A stretch of 64,000 nucleotides of DNA from Cornus controversa (Eukaryota > Streptophyta > Magnoliopsida > Cornales > Cornaceae), in the NCBI GenBank assembly GCA_026545225.1, contig CM048845.1:84223033-84287032 (forward strand), given 5' to 3'. How positions within the stretch are numbered: the stretch's first letter is position 1; each line of letters starts with the position of its first letter. The notes beneath the pieces were generated by a model. That model did not search any database. It saw nothing but the letters and a program-made list of their open reading frames with translations, and was not told the DNA's origin. Both the position numbers and the translations under genes were made by a program. Shown here in pieces: positions 57,961 through 64,000 of this stretch.

Positions 57961-60900
57961 ATGAATGGAAAAAAGGGTAGTTTTCAGATCAACATCCCTT
58001 CTTTTACCAAAGCTAAACTGCCAGAAACTGGGAAACAGCTCGGCAACCATGGCTTCTCCTGGAAAGGATGGATTTGGAGTGTGTGGGAATTTGGCAAAGA
58101 AGATAGCAACAGAGTAATATTCTCATTTAAAGTGGGTCTTGCTGTTTTCCTTGTGTCTTTGCTCATACTACTCCAAGCACCTTATCAAATATTTGGCACC
58201 AACATCATCTGGTCCATCCTCACTGTTGCCATAATGTTTGAATATACTGTTGGTATGTATATGCATACATTACACATGCACATATATTCATTGTAAAGTC
58301 ATAGACAGTCCTAAAATAAGATTGGCATTCCATAAGTCATACCCATGTATTTTCCACAAGAACTAGACCATGTATAGCAAACATTTATTTACATGCACAA
58401 ACAAAAGTATTCGAACATATACTGAATTATATACATGCATCCTACATGCTGAGTATGTATGTAGGTACATACATACTACTAAAATTGGCAAATTATAGCT
58501 TATGTTCTCGTTATAGTACACCTGCATGCAAAACTAAATTATAACATCCTGGGCATATGCAAAGCTTAACTTTATTCTTTCCTGATATCAATTATGGATA
58601 TTTATTTCTTAAGGTGCAACATTTAATCGAGGATTTAACCGTGCACTTGGAAGCTTGCTTGCGGGGATCTTAGCCATTGGTGTTGCTCAGTTGGCCTTGA
58701 GCAGTGGTCGAGTTGCAGAACCTATCATAATTGGTTTCAGCATTTTCTTCATTGGTATGTCACTTAAAATTTTCCAAGTATAAATGAAATAAATCCATAA
58801 TATATTGCTAAGAAATCTTGTTTAATATATTAAAGGGGCTGTCACATCTTTCATGAAGCAATGGCCATCCCTTGTGCCATATGAGTATGGGTTCAGGGTC
58901 ATACTTTTCACCTACTGTTTGATCATAGTTTCTGGATATCGGATGGGGAACCCGATTAAAACATCCATGGATAGGCTCTATTCAATTGCCATCGGAGGGA
59001 TTGTAGCAGTTCTAGTTAATTTGCTCATTTTTCCTATATGGGCTGGTGAGCAGTTACATAAGGAGCTAGTTAATAGCTTCGATTCAGTGGCTGACTCACT
59101 TGAAGGTAAACTAATTTTAGTACTTCCACTAATATTCCTTTCACTTCCACACAACACTATATATACATACATATATATATCTGTGTATATATTATATAGA
59201 CTATGGTTGTATCCATTTATCTGCCCCAAGTTTTAGGGCTGTAAGATTAGCCCTCATTGTTTCTTCAATATTTTATAGTAAATGTTATAAAAATATCATC
59301 TGGGTAATTGCAGAATGTGTTAGGAAGTATTTGGAAGATGACGGATCAGATCATCAAGAGTTCTCGAAGACTGTCATGGATGAGTTTCCAGATGAGCCTG
59401 CTTATAGGAAATGTCGATCAACATTGAACTCCTCTGCAAAACTAGAATCCTTGGTACTCATTTTCAAGTTAATTAGGATACTTCTGCATATTAGATAATA
59501 ACTAGTGAGAGCAAGCACTAACAGTGGTCTTTTTTTCAAGGCTAATTCAAGTAAATGGGAGCCACCCCATGGCAGGTTCAGACACTTCTTCTATCCATGG
59601 TCAGAATATGTTAAAGTTGGTGCAGTTCTACGTTATTGTGCATATGAGGTTATGGCACTTCATGGGGTTCTTCATTCTGAAATTCAGGTCTGTGCGTTCT
59701 CTCAATGGTAAATATATCATATGATATGATGGGTATCCATTGCCCACTTAACTTCATGATCAGTACCCTTTCCCAATTCCCAAATGTAAACAAAAATGCT
59801 GACAACTCAGGAATATACCAAAAGTGATGTTTACAAGATCTAGATTCCTCGTGGAAATTGAGATAGATTATATCTGATGGTCTAGAAAGTGGGAAGTAGG
59901 AAATGGTAAATGGGAAAAAATAGGTCTAAGAATCAAATAATTAGGAATCATATGGTGTGTTTGTTCTTATGCCCTGGTCCAGTATAACTTTATAAGAGCA
60001 GGTGGAACTGGAATATTTTGACTCTTTGGGTGGGGGCATCAAGGGACACATTCCTAAATACACAATTTTTAGGTTATTCTGTGAACAAAAACCATTTTCT
60101 TAATTGGGATACTTTCACATCAATAGAAAGATTCTGCTCAGTTTATATCCAAAAACAGAATGGATTTTAAATGACTTTAAGCTGTTCAATCACTCAACTT
60201 GCCAGGCTGAGTTTTTACACTATCTCAACAAAAACATTGCATGCTTGTAGTAACTATTTAACTAACCCTTCTTTTGCATATACTTGTAAGTAAGAGAGCT
60301 CGATATCTATGGCATCAACTGTTAATCAGCAACTGTAACAAATTTCAGAAGCTTACCTTAATTCCTCACCATTCCTTACTGCACTCAACCTGTCTTAGAT
60401 GTAACAGAACCACCCAACCCACACCAGCGCGCGCACACACTCCCCCCCCCCCCCCTCTCATTGGCAGTTAGATGATGCCAATTTGTGCATCTTCAGCAAA
60501 CTCAATAACCTTGGCTGCAGAGCAAGACGATGAGAAATATGATAAGATCATTAGTGCATTTTAGTCCATATGATGGTAACTGCATACCAACCTGACCTTC
60601 TGAAATATCAAAAGTAGAAAGCATTGAGCTTCACTTCACCTTACATGTTTCATTTTGTATGAGACTAAACTAAGACAAGAAAATTCAATGTCAAATGGGA
60701 CTGAAATAATACATAAGTGGGATTAAAGTAAGTAGAGTACTTTCATATATTGTTACATCAGAATTCAAATAAACTAGATGTTACAGTCATTCAGTGCTGA
60801 TAATCTAAGGAACTCATTCTGTGTATGTTTGTTGAAATATTTGGTGCATTACAATTGATATACATATCTTGTTATACATTTTTAGGCCCCCTACAATTTA

Positions 60901-61527
60901 AGAATCACATTCCAGACAGAGATCAAAGAAGCGACAAGCCAGGCTGCAGAGCTGGTTAGATCCTTGGGCAAAGACATAAGTAACATGAGGAGAAGCCCCA
61001 AAACCTCTCCACTAATAAAAAGGGCTCACATCTCAATCGAGAGACTCCAACAAGCTATAGACATGCATTCTTATCTCCTCACATCCAATTACGACATCCC
61101 ACCTGATAACTCCTCCAAGCCACTTTCTAAGCTCTCTCATACCTTCTCATCAACGCTTTATGACCTCTCAAATCAATTGCCCCAGCTTGATGAAAACAAC
61201 ACTCTTCAACAGAACTTGAATCCACCTACCCAAACCACACCTTCTGGGACTCTTCCACCACCACTGGCAGAGTCTTATCATGAGACAATGAGGAAACAAT
61301 CAAGAAGGCTCCATTCGTGGCCATCCAGAGAAGTGGATGCTTTTGAAGAAGAGGGAGGCTTTGGTACAGACTTCACTCCCAAGATGCGGGCACTAGAAAG
61401 CACTGCATCACTGTCACTTGCCACTTTTACTTCATTGCTTATTGAATTTGTTGCTCGTCTCGATCACTTGGTTGAAGCAGTTGATGAGCTTGGTAAGATG
61501 GCCAGGTTCAAGCATGAGGTTCAATAA
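57961..61527 (+). CDS. ALMT: Aluminium-activated malate transporter family anion channel
   Basis: A plant anion channel of the ALMT family, which carries malate or other anions across the plasma or vacuolar membrane. Exons are 57961-58252, 58614-58754, 58836-59105, 59314-59453, 59541-59687 and 60886-61527, with all phases agreeing, giving 543 aa. The N-terminal half holds about six membrane spans: FKVGLAVFLVSLLILLQAP, NIIWSILTVAIMFEYTVG, GFNRALGSLLAGILAIGVA, PIIIGFSIFFIGAVTSF, YGFRVILFTYCLIIVSGYR and IAIGGIVAVLVNLLIFPIW. The family motifs GATFNRGFNRALG, PIWAGEQLHK and WEPPHGRF are present. The C-terminal half is cytosolic and helical with the conserved end SLATFTSLLIEFVARLDHLV. Similarity is spread over vacuolar and guard-cell members, so I do not assign a subgroup. 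An AATAAA signal lies at 61662. No defect is seen. Confidence 0.94.
60449..60462. repeat. Poly-C run in the last ALMT intron
   Basis: A homopolymer of about twelve C residues follows a GCGCGCACACACTC run inside the 1.2-kb last intron. Such tracts are uncommon in AT-rich plant introns and prone to sequencing error. Confidence 0.8.
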
Positions 61528-61661
61528 AAGGGGAGGGAACTGCATAAACCAAATTTGATAATACTAATAGTGTACAAGATATACATTGAATAAGTAAGAG
61601 AGAGAAATCTGAGAAAGAGATTGTAAAGAAGTGGTTCTGAAAATTACTATCGTGAACCAGA

Positions 61662-61667
61662 AATAAA
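61662..61667 (+). terminator. Polyadenylation signal of the ALMT gene
   Basis: AATAAA occurs about 135 bases after the stop codon at 61527 within AT-rich DNA, a normal position for a plant near-upstream element. Confidence 0.5.
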
Positions 61668-64000
61668 GAACTAATTCTTGAAAATGAAAGTGTTGTATTG
61701 TTCTGAGAATCACATGTTCTTAAGGTATCAGATGCTCCACATAGCTAATTAGAAAACCTTTTTTAAGTGCTTTAATGATACATGAATGAGACTGCAGGTG
61801 AGCTATGTCACTCAACATTGAAGGTCATTACTTAATGTGACACCCTTATTCAAAAGGTGCTGGATACAAATCTAACCTTTGGACCTTCAGACTCGAACAC
61901 TAGTTCAGAAGTTTGACAGCCCCAGCTTTAACCACTGCTCCAGTTAATGGTTCCTTTGTGATCTGGTATTGTTAATTATTGAGATGTTGCGTTGCAGTAG
62001 ATAAATCATTGCTTCCAAAGTAGAAGGTCAAGAGTTCTGAGTCCCCATAGGGGCAAAGTGGCTGTGTGTTTCAAATAGAAGAAAAAAGAAGAAGGAAATC
62101 ACTTTCTACCACCATGAATTCCAGGAAATTGTTGATATCAATACAATCTGATTGTGAAAGAAAATAGAATGAAAGGAAGCAAAATTTTAAATGTTCAGAA
62201 AACGTAGCATATACAAATATGTTTTGTATCTATCAAAATATTTTAGCATATATGTATTACATAACCCAAAGAAAATGAAGTAGTTAAAATAATGAATGGA
62301 TGGCAAAGAGAATTAGGTATTTATAATGTTGAAAGGACTACTTAAGTTTGATTACTTGGTCAGCAATGAGGACATTTACTCAGCAGGAAATGAAAGCAGG
62401 AGTGAGTAAAAACTATATGGTGTAATACTAATTCAGAATCCAGAAGAAGCTCTTTCTAAATGCACATAGGCTAAAAGGGTGATGGCATGGCTGAAATTGT
62501 CATTTAAAGCAATGTCCAAAGCTACGATGGGGATATAATGTTCTCAGACGTCAAGAGAACCATGCTAAAGCAGTTAGTTGTTGAAAGAAAAGGTTTAAAT
62601 TGATTTTCCTCTGCTATATATATATATGTGTGTGTCTGTGTGTGTGTGTGGATCCAAGATTAATACCATATAGGAGGCACAAGAATTATGATATTTGCAA
62701 TTCTAATGCAGTCACACTACCAGATATCCAGGAAAAAGATTTCAGTCTGATAAAAGTAGAGGTTCCTTTCCCTTTTGTTCATTGCAAACTGGTCCGTTCT
62801 GCAACTGGAGATTGTTGTATGCTATTTGTATCAAGTTGTGAAACACATTTACAATCTAAAAAAGTGGTGCTGAACCAAAAGGTAGCCATTGGATTTGCTT
62901 GTCACCCGGCACAAAATTTTAAGTTATAAAGTGGGGCTACCCATTCGTCCCAAGGCCCTCTCCAACCTGATCGGATGTGGAACAAGACTCCTATGACATC
63001 AGACTTGTGTGGAGCCATTCAGAAGTGGGATGCAGAGTTGTCCTAACTAGGGGTGGCAATTACCCCCGCCCCCAACTAGTTTTCGTTCCGTTCCGCCCCG
63101 CCCTAATAAAAGAGATTTGGTATGCCCCTAATAGGAGTAGGGGCATGTACGTTTTTTTTTAAGAAAACTCGCTTAGTAACCGTCCCGTCTCAATTATATG
63201 CATACACACGCACACATATATATAGTGAAATAATTGTATGAAATGTGCCATTTCTTTTATGATTATATTACTTGTATAAATATAGTATACTAGCTTGCAA
63301 CCACTAGGGCTTATTCTCTTCAGTAAAAATAATTTTCAAATTTCATCCCTGGTCTATAAAAACAACAAAACGAGAAAGAGAGTTAGAAAGAATTGAGAAG
63401 GGAAGGTACTAGAGATCTCTTGGCGACGATTTTATCCCAGTGAAGCCGTAAAGCTGCTCTCTCTTTCTCCCGCTCTCTCTTTATCTTGTTCTGCTATATT
63501 TCTCTCTTTATCTTGTGACTCAAAGAGAACTCTCTACCTTTCTTTCTCTATCTTATATACATAATAAATCTATAATAAAATTTTCTTTAAAGACCAGAAT
63601 TGTTTTTATCTCCATCTACATATGTATGTATGTTTGTGTCATTTTCTTTGGTCTTATATATTGGGGTTTTGACTGTAGAAGTGTTTTGACTGTAGAAGTG
63701 TTGCATCATTGTTTTGGTACATTTAGCCCAAATATTGAATTCATAGCAAATAAAACAAATGATTTTAAGAATTTTGTTATTCCTCTCACTCTAAATAGGA
63801 CGGCGGTGGTATGCTTACCACAAACTCATCAGAGTTCTTAATAGAAGATAGAATAATGGATTGAGTATTTCTTTAACAGAATGGAGTAGGGTTTCAACAT
63901 ACCCGCTCCGTTGCATCGTTAGTCCTAAGATAAAGATAAAGTGGCTGAAACTAAGGTTGAGAAGCAATTGAATGTGGGTTTATTTATTTGGAAGGAGCCA
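61668..64000. other. Intergenic stretch downstream of ALMT
   Basis: No intact gene is seen. Near 62005-62055 a degenerate tRNA-like pair of boxes (GGTCAAGAGTTCTGAGTCCC) may be a SINE remnant. Microsatellites lie at 62615-62650 (TA/TG) and 63200-63225. Near 63048 the string TAGGGGTGGCAATTACCCCC resembles the end of a dispersed element, though no partner end was found. A 19-bp unit (TTTTGACTGTAGAAGTG) is duplicated at 63667-63702. The CT-rich stretch at 63440-63550 could be a leader of a gene beyond the window. Confidence 0.4.
62630..62928 (+). pseudogene. Possible F-box-associated domain relic
   Basis: The frame contains LIKVEVPFPFVHCKLV and VAIGFACHPAQNFKL, which recall the beta-strand pattern of plant F-box-associated domains (VEFPFP..LVGSCNGL and LGFGYHPATNDYK). 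The signature SCNGLVCL centre is not preserved and there is no F-box upstream, so if the match is right this is only a fragment. Chance resemblance is quite possible. Confidence 0.28.

Overview
The window is nuclear DNA from a flowering plant, most likely a eudicot. It is AT-rich, its genes carry several GT-AG introns, and it holds plant-type LTR retrotransposons, hAT and Mutator-like elements, SINEs, a LINE relic and a plastid-derived insertion. The proteins recognised (GH5 with a lectin tail, RTNLB, KUP, ALMT) are plant families. I cannot name the species.

Six host genes can be modelled. On the minus strand: two tandem GH5 glycosidases with C-terminal ricin-B-like domains (4357-6520 and 8030-9948), a bL25-type organellar ribosomal protein (11667-16559) and a KUP/HAK/KT potassium-transporter-family gene (37556-49405). 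On the plus strand: a reticulon-like RTNLB gene (33981-36020) and an ALMT anion channel gene (57961-61527). I checked the splice phases of all six models by hand and each gives one continuous reading frame (539, 542, 255, 774, 248 and 543 residues).

Between and inside the genes lie mobile sequences. They include a Mutator-like TIR element with a 9-bp target duplication (450-1040), a 345-bp hAT-type MITE in an L25 intron (13647-13991) and a 1.5-kb hAT-type element with an apparent captured gene segment in the first KUP intron (47460-49002). There is also a LINE tail in another KUP intron and several SINE-like tRNA-derived copies. A nuclear plastid insertion carries trnL-UAG and the start of ccsA (about 19930-20284). 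A nested palindrome cluster lies at 20690-21336. Two LTR retrotransposon fossils are present: a 9.4-kb Ty3/gypsy element of the Tat type with an antisense extra gene zone and an 80-bp tandem repeat block (21808-31207), and a 4.9-kb Ty1/copia element (52407-57302) just upstream of the ALMT gene.

The most interesting observation is the KUP gene. Its frame and splice sites are intact, yet the acidic residues in the three motifs known to be needed for K+ transport are all replaced (A25, Y157, G272/G277). It may be a transporter-like protein with another role, or a gene drifting toward loss. The palindrome cluster, which repeats a short coding-looking stretch in both orientations, is the best candidate for an undescribed structure.
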